Shown here one piece after another: positions 1-6,419 of a stretch of DNA of 7,961 bases. Within the stretch, counting starts at the first letter, position 1; every line of letters begins with the position of its first letter. Source of the stretch: Acidimicrobiaceae bacterium (GTDB lineage Bacteria; Actinomycetota; Acidimicrobiia; Acidimicrobiales; UBA8190); assembly GCA_003453695.1 (NCBI GenBank), contig DMNK01000011.1, positions 61,189-69,149 of the forward strand. The letters run 5' to 3'. The notes beneath the pieces were generated by a model. The model worked only from the letters and a program-made list of their open reading frames with translations. It was not told the origin of the DNA and ran no database searches. The translations under genes were made by a program, and so were the position numbers.

Positions 1-196
1 CCGGCGAGGTCATGCCCTGCGGCCCACCGGCGGGCACCAGCCCGATGTGCTGGCCAGCGGTCTCATAGCCCACGTAGTAGGGCCCGTCGGCCTGCGGCTC
101 CACACCGAGCAGGGCGCTGTACACGGCCTTGGCCGCCTCCAGGTCGGACACAGGATGCAGCACGGTCTTGATTCCTTCGGTCGAAGAGGGGGTCAT
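1..196 (-). CDS. VOC (glyoxalase/bleomycin-resistance fold) family protein, 3' end outside window
   Basis: About 65 N-terminal residues are visible, read leftward from the ATG at 196-194. A good ribosome binding site (AGGAG) lies just upstream of the ATG on the minus strand. The protein begins MTPSSTEGIKTVLHPVSDLE, followed by AAKAVYSALLGVEP, then a GPYYVGYE segment and HIGLVPAGG. This is the usual first half-module of a vicinal oxygen chelate protein: strand with a His (H14 of VLHPV, a candidate metal or substrate ligand position), then the helix with a Y-x-x-LLG turn, then strands. VOC proteins of about 120-130 residues include glyoxalases, dioxygenases and resistance proteins, so the substrate cannot be named. 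The gene is divergent from the DUF3565/F420-reductase-like pair. The family call is sure; the specific function is unknown. Confidence 0.85.
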   Translation of the reverse strand, partial: MTPSSTEGIKTVLHPVSDLEAAKAVYSALLGVEPQADGPYYVGYETAGQHIGLVPAGGPQGMTSP

Positions 197-288
197 GGTC
201 GGCTCCTGGGGTCGTGGGGCGTCGAGCCCACTGTCGTCTCGTCAGGGGGTATGACGAAAGCCAGCGGGGGAATGTGACCGGGTCGGTG

Positions 289-307
289 CTTCCGGCCTGG
301 CCGGAAG
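289..307. promoter_or_regulatory. 19-bp palindrome overlapping the ribosome binding site of the DUF3565 gene
   Basis: The two arms CTTCCGGCC and GGCCGGAAG are perfect inverted complements around a single central T at 298. The right arm contains most of the GGAAGG (303-308) that would be the Shine-Dalgarno of the ATG at 312. The site lies between the divergent VOC and DUF3565 starts. It could be an operator for a dimeric repressor. As RNA it could form a 7-bp stem with a 5-base loop that hides the ribosome binding site. Which role it has, if either, is inference. Confidence 0.4.
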
Positions 308-311
308 GCCC

Positions 312-531
312 ATGCGCCGACAGATCATCGGTTTCCACCGGGACGAGGAGGGCGACTGGGTCGCCGAGCCGGACTGTCTGCATGCCCAGCACGTCTGCCA
401 CCGCCCGCCGTTCCGAGGTGTGGCCGTGGGTGACGACCGATGCCGGTCGAGCCGGACGCCTCGGCTCCGAGCTCGACTGCCCTCTGTGCGATGGCGCCGA
501 GCTCCCCGAGCGACGGGGAATGTGCGGTTGA
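312..531 (+). pseudogene. DUF3565 family small protein, interrupted by a +1 frameshift near 414-419
   Basis: Two frames together give one recognisable protein of about 72 residues. The first part starts at the ATG at 312 (GGAAGG three bases upstream) and reads MRRQIIGFHRDEEGDWVAEP, then DCLHAQHVCHRPPFR up to about 416. After skipping one base, the next frame from 418 reads VWPWVTTDAGRAGRLGSELD, then CPLCDGAELPERRGMCG, stopping at the TGA 529-531. From memory, DUF3565 proteins follow the pattern 'IVGFHxDEExxWVAxLxCGHxQHVRHxPP', then three residues, 'PWVTTxxGR', then 'LxCxxC'. One extra base therefore restores the family spacing exactly. Candidate metal ligands C22, H24, C56 and C59 survive. 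The family's biochemical role is unknown. The stop lies 20 bp before the next GTG, suggesting co-transcription. Left unrepaired, the first frame runs on into the downstream gene and gives a false long N-terminal extension to it. Sequencing error and true loss cannot be told apart here. Confidence 0.8.
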
Positions 532-551
532 GCGGAGACGTTGGGTGGGCA

Positions 552-1220
552 GTGACGACGGTCGGACTCATCGGAAGCGGACATATCGGAGGCACGGTGG
601 CCAGGCTGGCTGTTGCTGCCGGGCACCGGGTGGTCCTGAGCAATTCTCGGGGCCCGGACACCCTCCTCGCACTGGCAGCCGAACTGGGACCGCGAGCTCG
701 GGCGGCGACCGTGCACGACGCTGCCACCACAGCCGACATCGTCCTGGTCTCGATCCCGGTGAAGGCCTACCCGGGATTGTCCGGCCAGCCCCTGGCCGGA
801 AAGGTCGTGATGGACACCGGCAACTACTACCCGCAGCGAGACGGGCCGCTGCCCGAGCTCGACAGTCGGTCGCTGACCGAGAGCGAGTATCTGCTCCGCT
901 CCCTCCCGGGCGCCGAGGTGGTGAAGGTCTTCAACAACATCATGTTCAAGCACCTCCTCAACCTGGCACGCCCCCCCGGCGCTGCCGATCGCTCGTCTCT
1001 CCCCATCGCCGGGGACAGCGCCACCGCCAAGGCCACGGTCTCGGAGTTTCTCGACTCGATCGGCTACGGGACCGTCGACGCCGGCCCCCTGGCCGAAGGA
1101 TGGCGACAGCAGCCGGGCACACCGGTGTACGGCACCCCCTACGGCCCGTTCGACGACGAGCTGGGCACCCCTGCCGGCGCCGAACCCATCCGCGCCGCGC
1201 TGGCCGCGGCAAGGCGCTGA
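552..1220 (+). CDS. NADPH-dependent F420 reductase-like NAD(P)-binding protein
   Basis: The protein has 222 residues, normal for this family. I start it at the GTG at 552 because the family begins directly with the Rossmann strand. The N-terminus is MTTVGLIGSGHIGG, with the dinucleotide-binding GxGxxG at residues 8-13. LSNSRGP at 29-35 is the loop after strand 2; its Ser/Arg residues in this family hold the NADP 2'-phosphate. IVLVSIPVKAY (63-73), KVVMDTGNYY (84-93) and VVKVFNNI (123-130) are the other conserved blocks. Relatives either exchange hydride between NADP and coenzyme F420 or are uncharacterised oxidoreductases, and sequence alone does not decide which. No membrane segment or signal peptide is seen. 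The gene sits 20 bp after the DUF3565 stop. Its own ribosome binding site is weak (GGAG at 534-537 is 14 bases away; a G-rich run is closer), so translational coupling is possible. A longer start at 312 is rejected because that stretch encodes DUF3565. Confidence 0.88.
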   Translation: MTTVGLIGSGHIGGTVARLAVAAGHRVVLSNSRGPDTLLALAAELGPRARAATVHDAATTADIVLVSIPVKAYPGLSGQPLAGKVVMDTGNYYPQRDGPLPELDSRSLTESEYLLRSLPGAEVVKVFNNIMFKHLLNLARPPGAADRSSLPIAGDSATAKATVSEFLDSIGYGTVDAGPLAEGWRQQPGTPVYGTPYGPFDDELGTPAGAEPIRAALAAARR

Positions 1221-1331
1221 CGGGCACGAGGCTCAGCGCCCGACGCGCCGAGCCCTGCCATCGACCCAACGAGCCCGGGCGGACAGGAGGCGTTTAGGCT
1301 TCCGGGGCGGGGGACGACAGGAGGAGGCGGC

Positions 1332-3068
1332 ATGTACGACCTCGTCATCCGAGGCGGACGGATCGCGGATGGCTCCGGTGGCCCACTCGTCGACGGCGAC
1401 GTCGCCATCGACGGCGACCGCATCAGTGCCGTGGGCAGGGTCGACGGGCGGGCCCGACGCCAGATCGACGCCGAAGGGCTCCTCGTCACCCCGGGCTGGG
1501 TCGACGTGCACACCCACTACGACGGCCAGGTCACCTGGGACCCCGAGGTGTCGCCATCGGGATGGCACGGCGTCACCACCGTGGTGGTCGGCAACTGCGG
1601 CGTCGGGTTCGCCCCCGTGCGCCCGGCCGAGCGTGACTGGGTCATCCAGCTCATGGAAGGTGTGGAGGACATCCCCGGTACGGCGCTGGCCGAGGGCATG
1701 AGCTGGAACTGGCAGAGCTTCCCGGAGTACCTCGACGAGGTGGCCGCCATGCCTCGCGTGATGGACGTGGCGGCCATGGTGCCCCACGGAGCACTACGGG
1801 CCTTCGTCCTCGGCTGCGACCGCAACAACGACGAAGCCTCGGGTGAGGAGATCTCCCTCATGGCCAAGGTGGTGGCCGAGGCCGTCGACGCCGGTGCCGT
1901 CGGCGTCTCCACCACCCGCACCATCGCCCACATGGCGAAGGACGGCGAGGCGGCGGCCGGCACCTTCGCCGCCCCTCGAGAGCTCGTCGGCATCGGCGAG
2001 GCCCTCGGTGGGGCCGGGCGCCGGGTCTTCTCCGTCGTCACCGACCATCTCCTGGGCACCGCCGGGGAGGCCGAATTCGGTTGGATGGCGGAGGTCTCGA
2101 GACGCGCCCGGATCCCCGTGACCTACATGGTCATCGACGTGCCCCTCACACCGGGGGGCTGGCGGACGGCCCTCGGGCGGGGGCTCGCCGCCAACCGTGA
2201 CGGTGCCTGGCTCGTGCCCCAGGTGGCGGGCAAGCCCGCCTCGCTCATGGTCGGCTGGGAGTCGACGTACCACCTGTTCTCCGGGCACGAGACCTACAAG
2301 CCGCTCGCCTCCTTGCCCCTGGACGAGCGGGTCGGCCGGTTGCGCCACCCGGACGTGCGACGGGCCATGCTCGACGAGCCGCTCGCCTTCACCAACCTCT
2401 TCGTGGGCATCATCCACTCGCAGCTCATGAACGGGAATCTCTTCCAGCTCGGCGATCCACCCGACTACGAACCGCCGCGAGAGCAGAGCGTCGCCGCCAT
2501 AGCCGCCGCCCGAGGGGTCCCGGCTCTCGAGCTCGCCTACGACCTCATGCTCGAACGCGACGGCCGCGAGCTCCTCTACACACCGCTCCTCGGGTACACA
2601 GAGGGCGACATGCACGCCTTGCGCGAGCTGCTCGTGCACCCGTCCACTGTCCTTGGGCTCGGCGACGGTGGTGCGCACGTCGGCTTCATCTGCGACGGCA
2701 GTCTGCCCACGTTCATGCTGACGCACTGGGCTCGGGACCGCCGTCGCGGTGAGACCATCCCGCTCGAGCAGGTGGTGCACCTCCAGAGCGAGCGGCCCGC
2801 CCGACTGTTCGGTTTCGACGACCGGGGCCGCCTGTCACCAGGGTGCCTGGCCGACGTGAACGTGATCGACTTCGAAGGCCTGGCCCTGGGCGGCGTGGAG
2901 ATGGCCTACGACCTCCCCGCCGGCGGCAAGCGCCTCGTCCAACAGGCGACCGGCTACGTGGCAACCGTCAAGAGCGGGACGGTCGTCCGCCAGGACGACC
3001 GCTTCACCGGGGAGCGGCCCGGCGGACTGCTGCGCGGTCCCCAGCGGGGTCCGCGTCCCGATTCCTGA
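1332..3068 (+). CDS. Amidohydrolase, D-aminoacylase / N-acyl-D-amino-acid deacylase type
   Basis: A 578-residue cytoplasmic metallo-hydrolase. The start is clear: ATG at 1332 behind AGGAGGAGG (1319-1327). Residues 1-55 (MYDLVIRGGRIADGSGG, then DGDRISAVG) form the usual N-terminal beta-sandwich. TPGWVDVHTHYDGQ supplies the HxH metal pair H60/H62, and GNCGVGFAP supplies C89. The 29-residue gap from H60 to C89 equals that between His67 and Cys96 of the classical D-aminoacylase. GLGDGGAHVGF (442-452) carries the catalytic Asp D445. The C-terminus returns to the sandwich domain (SPGCLADVNVIDFEGL, then YDLPAGGKRLVQ). Family members remove the acyl group from N-acyl-D-amino acids, but this long actinobacterial subgroup is poorly characterised. 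The usual 'SHxK' histidine strand is not recognisable near 261-270. The gene may be transcribed with the upstream reductase (111-bp gap), but no terminator or promoter was seen there. Confidence 0.9.
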   Translation: MYDLVIRGGRIADGSGGPLVDGDVAIDGDRISAVGRVDGRARRQIDAEGLLVTPGWVDVHTHYDGQVTWDPEVSPSGWHGVTTVVVGNCGVGFAPVRPAERDWVIQLMEGVEDIPGTALAEGMSWNWQSFPEYLDEVAAMPRVMDVAAMVPHGALRAFVLGCDRNNDEASGEEISLMAKVVAEAVDAGAVGVSTTRTIAHMAKDGEAAAGTFAAPRELVGIGEALGGAGRRVFSVVTDHLLGTAGEAEFGWMAEVSRRARIPVTYMVIDVPLTPGGWRTALGRGLAANRDGAWLVPQVAGKPASLMVGWESTYHLFSGHETYKPLASLPLDERVGRLRHPDVRRAMLDEPLAFTNLFVGIIHSQLMNGNLFQLGDPPDYEPPREQSVAAIAAARGVPALELAYDLMLERDGRELLYTPLLGYTEGDMHALRELLVHPSTVLGLGDGGAHVGFICDGSLPTFMLTHWARDRRRGETIPLEQVVHLQSERPARLFGFDDRGRLSPGCLADVNVIDFEGLALGGVEMAYDLPAGGKRLVQQATGYVATVKSGTVVRQDDRFTGERPGGLLRGPQRGPRPDS

Positions 3069-3195
3069 GCCTGCCTTGCCCTGGCGAGATCGACCACCGC
3101 CAGCGTGTGATCCGCGAGGCGCCGGAGAAGCCAAGGATCAGAACGTCGGAGTAGGCGATTCGGATGTCCAAAATCAACAATGACGGGAGGCGGCT

Positions 3196-3954
3196 GTGAG
3201 AGACAGCGTGATCAGCGTCGAGGGTATCGCTCCGATCACCCACAAAGAAGGCATGGCGCTCGCCGAGACCGAGTACCGACGCTACACCGACATGTTGGCC
3301 CAACTGCGCCCTGAGCACTGGTCGGAGCAGACGGTAAACACGGACTGGAACGTTAAGCAGCTGACCCAACATGTGCTCGGCTTTGCAGAGAGCAACGCGT
3401 CCTTCCGCGTGTTCGCCAAAGCCATGCGCGCCGGTAAGAAGCGCGCGGCCTTGAAGGGTTACGACCACTTCATCCATGGGGTGAACGAAGTGCAAGTCGA
3501 GGAGCGTGAGCCCTTGACGACCGAAGAGCTGCTTGCCCAGTGGAAGAAGACATGGCCGAAAGCACTCAGGGGCCGCCGTCGGTTCCCACCGTTCATGCGG
3601 CCGATCCCGCTCGACTTCGGCCCCGTCATCGGTAAGAAACCCATGGGCTCGTATTTGATGGATGTGGTCTTCACCCGCGACACCTGGATGCACCGGATTG
3701 ACACCTGCCGGGCAGTGGGTCTCCAGCCGGTGTTGACGCCGGAACACGATGGCAGGTTAATCGAGGACATGGTGGCTGAGTGGACAAAGCTCTACGACCT
3801 CTCGATCACCTTGAACCTAGAAGGTCTCGCCGGCGGCACGTACGTCAGAGGCACGGGCGAAGAGAAACTCACCATCGACGCAGTCGAATGGATCTGGATT
3901 CTCTCGGGCCGAGGCACTGGGATCGGCCTGCTCGAGAAGGCTCTTCCTCTGTAA
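3196..3954 (+). CDS. Maleylpyruvate isomerase family, mycothiol-dependent (DinB-fold) enzyme
   Basis: 252 residues from a GTG at 3196, with GGGAGG (3185-3190) five bases upstream. The N-terminal half is a DinB-type four-helix bundle: WSEQTVNTDWNVKQLTQHVL (42-61) gives the first metal ligand H59, and VFTRDTWMHRIDTCRA (158-173) gives D162 and H166. That pattern matches the His52/Glu144/His148 zinc site of mycothiol-dependent maleylpyruvate isomerase, with Asp replacing Glu. The C-terminal part (GTYVRGTGEEKLTIDAVEWI, then WILSGRGTGIG) resembles the SCP2-like domain of the family. Members use mycothiol as a thiol cofactor in isomerisation, detoxification or other transfers; the substrate here is unknown. 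The gene converges on the membrane-protein gene at 4045-4700. Its codons look less G/C-biased (for example GTA AAC ACG, GTT AAG) than those of the amidohydrolase before it. Confidence 0.87.
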   Translation: MRDSVISVEGIAPITHKEGMALAETEYRRYTDMLAQLRPEHWSEQTVNTDWNVKQLTQHVLGFAESNASFRVFAKAMRAGKKRAALKGYDHFIHGVNEVQVEEREPLTTEELLAQWKKTWPKALRGRRRFPPFMRPIPLDFGPVIGKKPMGSYLMDVVFTRDTWMHRIDTCRAVGLQPVLTPEHDGRLIEDMVAEWTKLYDLSITLNLEGLAGGTYVRGTGEEKLTIDAVEWIWILSGRGTGIGLLEKALPL

Positions 3955-4044
3955 CGCAGAGCGAGGGGAGGTAGCTCGGGCCCGACCTAGCCGCCCGGGG
4001 GGTGCCGGAGAAGGTCGCACCGCCTCGGAGGCATGAATCGCGTG

Positions 4045-4700
4045 CTACTTCGCTCCGGCGAGTCGCTGGCAAGCTGCCCCGGTGAGAGCACCGACTCCGA
4101 GGATCGTCAGTGAGAGCGGGTAGACGACTGTAGCCATGACGAAGACCGCTGGGACCGAGTACACGGCAACGAAACCAGCAGCACCAACCGATGGGTCGCT
4201 CAGGATCAGCCCGATCCCGGCGACGAGCAAGACGACGGGTGGTGCAACTCCCAGCAGCGGGAGCGCCCGCCAGTGGCTGTGCCACCCGAGCAGACCGCCG
4301 ACGGCGAGGGTGGCGACGGAGGCGCTGATTTCCAGCGCATACCGCATCGGATCGACGTGAGTTCCCAGCCACACACCGCAGGCGGCGGCCATCACGAGCA
4401 GCCACAGAACCAGGGGGCGGATGAGCCACGGGGGGATCAGATTCTCTCCTGCGACGCCCACAGCTTCAGTATCGGCCAGTCGGGTGGTCGCCCTGTAGCG
4501 CTGCCGGTACCGGGGCCGACCGCCAGGAGTAGCACCACCGGGTGTTGGTGGTGGCCACGGTGGCGGTGGGGCCTCAGGGGGTGGCTCGTCGTAGCTCGGA
4601 GACCGGCGTCACCGACACGCCCGGTTGGCTGGCCGTCCACGAAGTACCGCCCCTCGTGGAGACCGTAGGGGTCCCGTCTCCACCCCGTCCCATCGGTCAC
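4045..4700 (-). pseudogene. DUF2510-domain, proline-rich, four-helix membrane protein split by a 1-base deletion near 4597
   Basis: Two minus-strand frames make one protein of about 218 residues. The 5' frame starts at GTG 4700 and reads MTDGTGWRRDPYGLHEGRYF, then VDGQPTGRVGDAGLR. This is the short W-x-x-DPxGxxExRYF-x-G motif typical of DUF2510 at the N-terminus of actinobacterial membrane proteins. From 4596 the other frame continues SYDEPPPEAPPPPWPPPTPG, a proline-rich linker, then a basic patch RPRYRQRYR. It then runs through NLIPPWLIRPLVLWLLVMAA and three more hydrophobic segments to the TAG at 4047-4045. Adding one base between about 4600 and 4595 joins them as ...DAGLR-SYDEPP. Without repair, the membrane part alone would need the GTG at 4461 (138 residues), which lacks a convincing ribosome binding site. 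No slippery heptamer is seen, so programmed shifting is unlikely. Function unknown; probably a small inner-membrane protein with a cytoplasmic N-terminal domain. Confidence 0.78.
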
Positions 4701-4846
4701 TTCGGTCGCCCCACGGTCGAGATCGCCGTCACAGTAGTCAGCTCTACACGTGGATCGAGCTCCCCACTGGCATCTCTCAGGGTGAAGAAGGCTAGGCGGC
4801 GGGTTCGCGCAAGAACAGCCACCCGGAGGAGTTCTTCTGGCCGACG
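4701..4846. promoter_or_regulatory. Divergent intergenic region (146 bp)
   Basis: This segment separates the minus-strand DUF2510 membrane protein (start 4700) from the plus-strand lipoprotein (start 4847), so promoters for both are expected here. I see no confident -35/-10 pair. An inverted repeat AAGAAC (4811-4816) / GTTCTT (4831-4836) surrounds a purine-rich GGAGGAG (4825-4831), which lies too far from the ATG at 4847 to be an ordinary ribosome binding site. Confidence 0.3.
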
Positions 4847-5380
4847 ATGAAGGGGATCAACGGACAGAGGTTGGTGACCAGCTTGCGACGCGCCGCCCTG
4901 GCACCAATTGTGCTCATGGCTGCGGCATGTGGCACTACGACCGGCCATGCCCTGGTCGCTCATTCAGGTGCTTCGACAACCACCGCCCCCGAGGATCCGG
5001 CTCAGCTCGTATCGACGATTGAGACCGATTACTCGCTGGCCGTGCCGAGCCCTATTCCGGCGTGCCCGTCAACTGCAGGCATCTTTCCCCTGACCTGCCT
5101 CCAGGGTGAGGATCGAAATCTGGAGCATCTGATGGCGATGTTCGCATCGGAGATAGGGGACTTATCCGTTCCCCAAGCGGCAACGGACCTCCGTGACAGC
5201 CTGGTAGCGCTTGCTCGTAGCTACTCCTCGGCACGTCTGGCGCTTGCCGATGCGCCAACTGCTGACCAGTATCAACAAGAGGGAACGGCATTCGTCCAGG
5301 CTCACCCCCTCGGGGCCATCACGCAGGGGGTCGACGCCCTCGTCGCCGCGATTCAATCGTCAGTCGTCGCTCACGCCTAG
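4847..5380 (+). CDS. Putative secreted lipoprotein, family not recognised
   Basis: 177 residues. The N-terminus is a lipoprotein-like signal: basic KGINGQRLVTSLRR, then a short hydrophobic AALAPIVLMAAAC ending at C28. The lipobox is relaxed (A-A-A-C in place of L-A/S-G/A-C). Next comes a low-complexity linker (HSGASTTTAPEDP), as is common for actinobacterial surface lipoproteins. The mature part is Ala-rich and predicted helical. It has only two further cysteines, C73 and C84, which could form a disulfide outside the membrane. I do not recognise a domain; four-helix putative substrate-binding lipoproteins have a similar look. The start is uncertain: the ATG at 4847 has no well-placed ribosome binding site, and in-frame TTG (4871) and GTG (4874) codons follow. 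The gene diverges from the DUF2510 membrane protein. Confidence 0.75.
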   Translation: MKGINGQRLVTSLRRAALAPIVLMAAACGTTTGHALVAHSGASTTTAPEDPAQLVSTIETDYSLAVPSPIPACPSTAGIFPLTCLQGEDRNLEHLMAMFASEIGDLSVPQAATDLRDSLVALARSYSSARLALADAPTADQYQQEGTAFVQAHPLGAITQGVDALVAAIQSSVVAHA

Positions 5381-5571
5381 GGCTCGTTGTTAGCCTCGCT
5401 GGTAGTCGCTGCCATGGCCAGGGGAAGGTCGGCAGGCTCTGGAGCCAGGCCGATCTGAATCGCGGGCTTGAGGGATATCGGGCAACCCATCGCTGAGGTC
5501 CGGCATCCGACTCCGCCACTTCCCGCGCCCGGGCGCACACTGCTGATACCGGGCGCTGGCAAGCTGGGGTC

Positions 5572-6192
5572 GTGGGCCGGAAACCCGTGCCGATGTGGGA
5601 GTACTACGACCGTCGGGCGGCTCAAGGCGTGCGCGGTGTGAATCACGCGGTGGAGTACTGGACCGGCCTCGGAGTCGAGGTCTCCGTCGCTGACATCGAA
5701 GCGGAGGCGGACGAGCTGGTCCGCGCTCTGCGTGGCCTGGCGCCGGCCAGGTTCGTCGAGGTCGGAGCTGGTCCTGGAACCTTCACCGCCCTCCTGCCGG
5801 GACGAGGCATTGCCCTCGATCAGAGTGACGCCAGCCTCCGCATCCTTCTCGCGGGCCCCGCCCAAGTACCGGTTGTGCGAGCTGACGCCCTGTCTCTGCC
5901 GATCCCGGACCAAGGGGTTGAGCGGGTCTATGCCACACACATCTACGGAATCCTTGGCGCCGAAGACAGGCGAGCCCTCGTGTCGGAGGCGAAGAGAGTG
6001 GCTCGTGAACTGGTGATCGTCGACGCCGGTCGGCCTGCCGGGGTACCGGCCGAGCACTGGCAGAACCGCACCCTCCCCGACGGAAGCTCCTGGCGGATCC
6101 ACCGCCGCCATTTCGAGGGGCCAGACCTGGCCGCCGAGGTGGACGGCGACGTGCTCTTCGCCGGCCGCTTTTATGTGTTGATCGCCGCATAA
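5572..6192 (+). CDS. Class I SAM-dependent methyltransferase
   Basis: 206 residues from GTG 5572; an ATG at 5593 (residue 8, before WEYYDRRA) is an alternative. The SAM fold is clear: motif I FVEVGAGPGTFT (61-72) binds the methionine part, and ALDQS (81-85) places D83 after strand 2 for the ribose. VVRADALSLPIPD (101-113) is motif III, and VYATHIYGIL (119-128) is strand 4. The C-terminal segment (EHWQNRTLPDGSSWRIHRRH, 161-180) matches a small actinobacterial methyltransferase group with N-terminal 'W-x-YYDRRA' and a final 'GRFYVLI' strand. The fold is complete and no frameshift is evident. The methyl acceptor is unknown. It lies alone, 191 bp after the lipoprotein gene, with no tight operon partner. 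The initiation site is weakly supported because only a GGGG run precedes the GTG. Confidence 0.88.
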   Translation: MGRKPVPMWEYYDRRAAQGVRGVNHAVEYWTGLGVEVSVADIEAEADELVRALRGLAPARFVEVGAGPGTFTALLPGRGIALDQSDASLRILLAGPAQVPVVRADALSLPIPDQGVERVYATHIYGILGAEDRRALVSEAKRVARELVIVDAGRPAGVPAEHWQNRTLPDGSSWRIHRRHFEGPDLAAEVDGDVLFAGRFYVLIAA

Positions 6193-6318
6193 GCGGCCGA
6201 CCGCCCTGGTATCCCGAAGCGACGTCGATCCCGGTCGCCCCTCATCTCGGCCATGGAGATCCTGATCGGTACTTTGCGTGCGGTCGGCTCAACCCGTCGA
6301 GAGGGCGAGTCGATACTG

Positions 6319-6324
6319 AGGAGG
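6319..6324 (+). promoter_or_regulatory. Strong Shine-Dalgarno with no start codon at the right distance
   Basis: AGGAGG is a perfect match to the 16S anti-Shine-Dalgarno complement. A start codon would be expected at about 6329-6333. In the frame of the downstream membrane protein, codon 6330-6332 is TCG, one base from TTG. No ATG, GTG or TTG occurs in that frame between the upstream gene and 6420. Confidence 0.5.
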
Positions 6325-6419
6325 TAGCTTCGGACAGCACTCCGAGCGTCTACCGCTCCACCCCATGGTCCACCGGCCTTCGCATCGGGGAAGCCTCAGC
6401 CCTGGCCACTGCCATCGCC

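Noticed and set aside
63..953. Long minus-strand open frame of 296 codons
   Set aside because: It lies antisense to the DUF3565 and reductase-like genes and across the VOC gene, has low-complexity Arg/Gly/Ser-rich content and no recognisable motif; high GC produces such shadows.
312..1220. A single 302-residue protein from ATG 312
   Set aside because: The first 80 residues cover the DUF3565 half-frame and its out-of-frame tail; the reductase-like fold starts cleanly at GTG 552.
1794..2780. Long minus-strand open frame of 328 codons inside the amidohydrolase
   Set aside because: It is antisense to a clearly conserved enzyme, with a composition typical of a mirrored high-GC gene and no fold signature.
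4811..4836. Inverted repeat AAGAAC/GTTCTT upstream of the lipoprotein gene
   Set aside because: The arms are only 6 bp with a 14-base spacer; too weak to call as a regulatory element.
5525..5536. Perfect 12-bp palindrome GCGCCCGGGCGC
   Set aside because: It is short and entirely G/C, so expected by chance in such a genome; no gene start or end is positioned to use it.
5377..6111. Minus-strand open frame of 244 codons, whose tail covers the 5381-5571 gap (from MGCPISLKPAIQIGLAP onward)
   Set aside because: Most of it is antisense to the methyltransferase. The tail in the gap looks mildly protein-like, but it has no ribosome binding site and no family I recognise.
6253..6327. 24-codon ORF (MEILIGTLRAVGSTRREGES, then ILRR) whose stop overlaps the AGGAGG at 6319
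   Set aside because: It has no ribosome binding site and no recognisable content. It could be a coupling leader, but chance is as likely.
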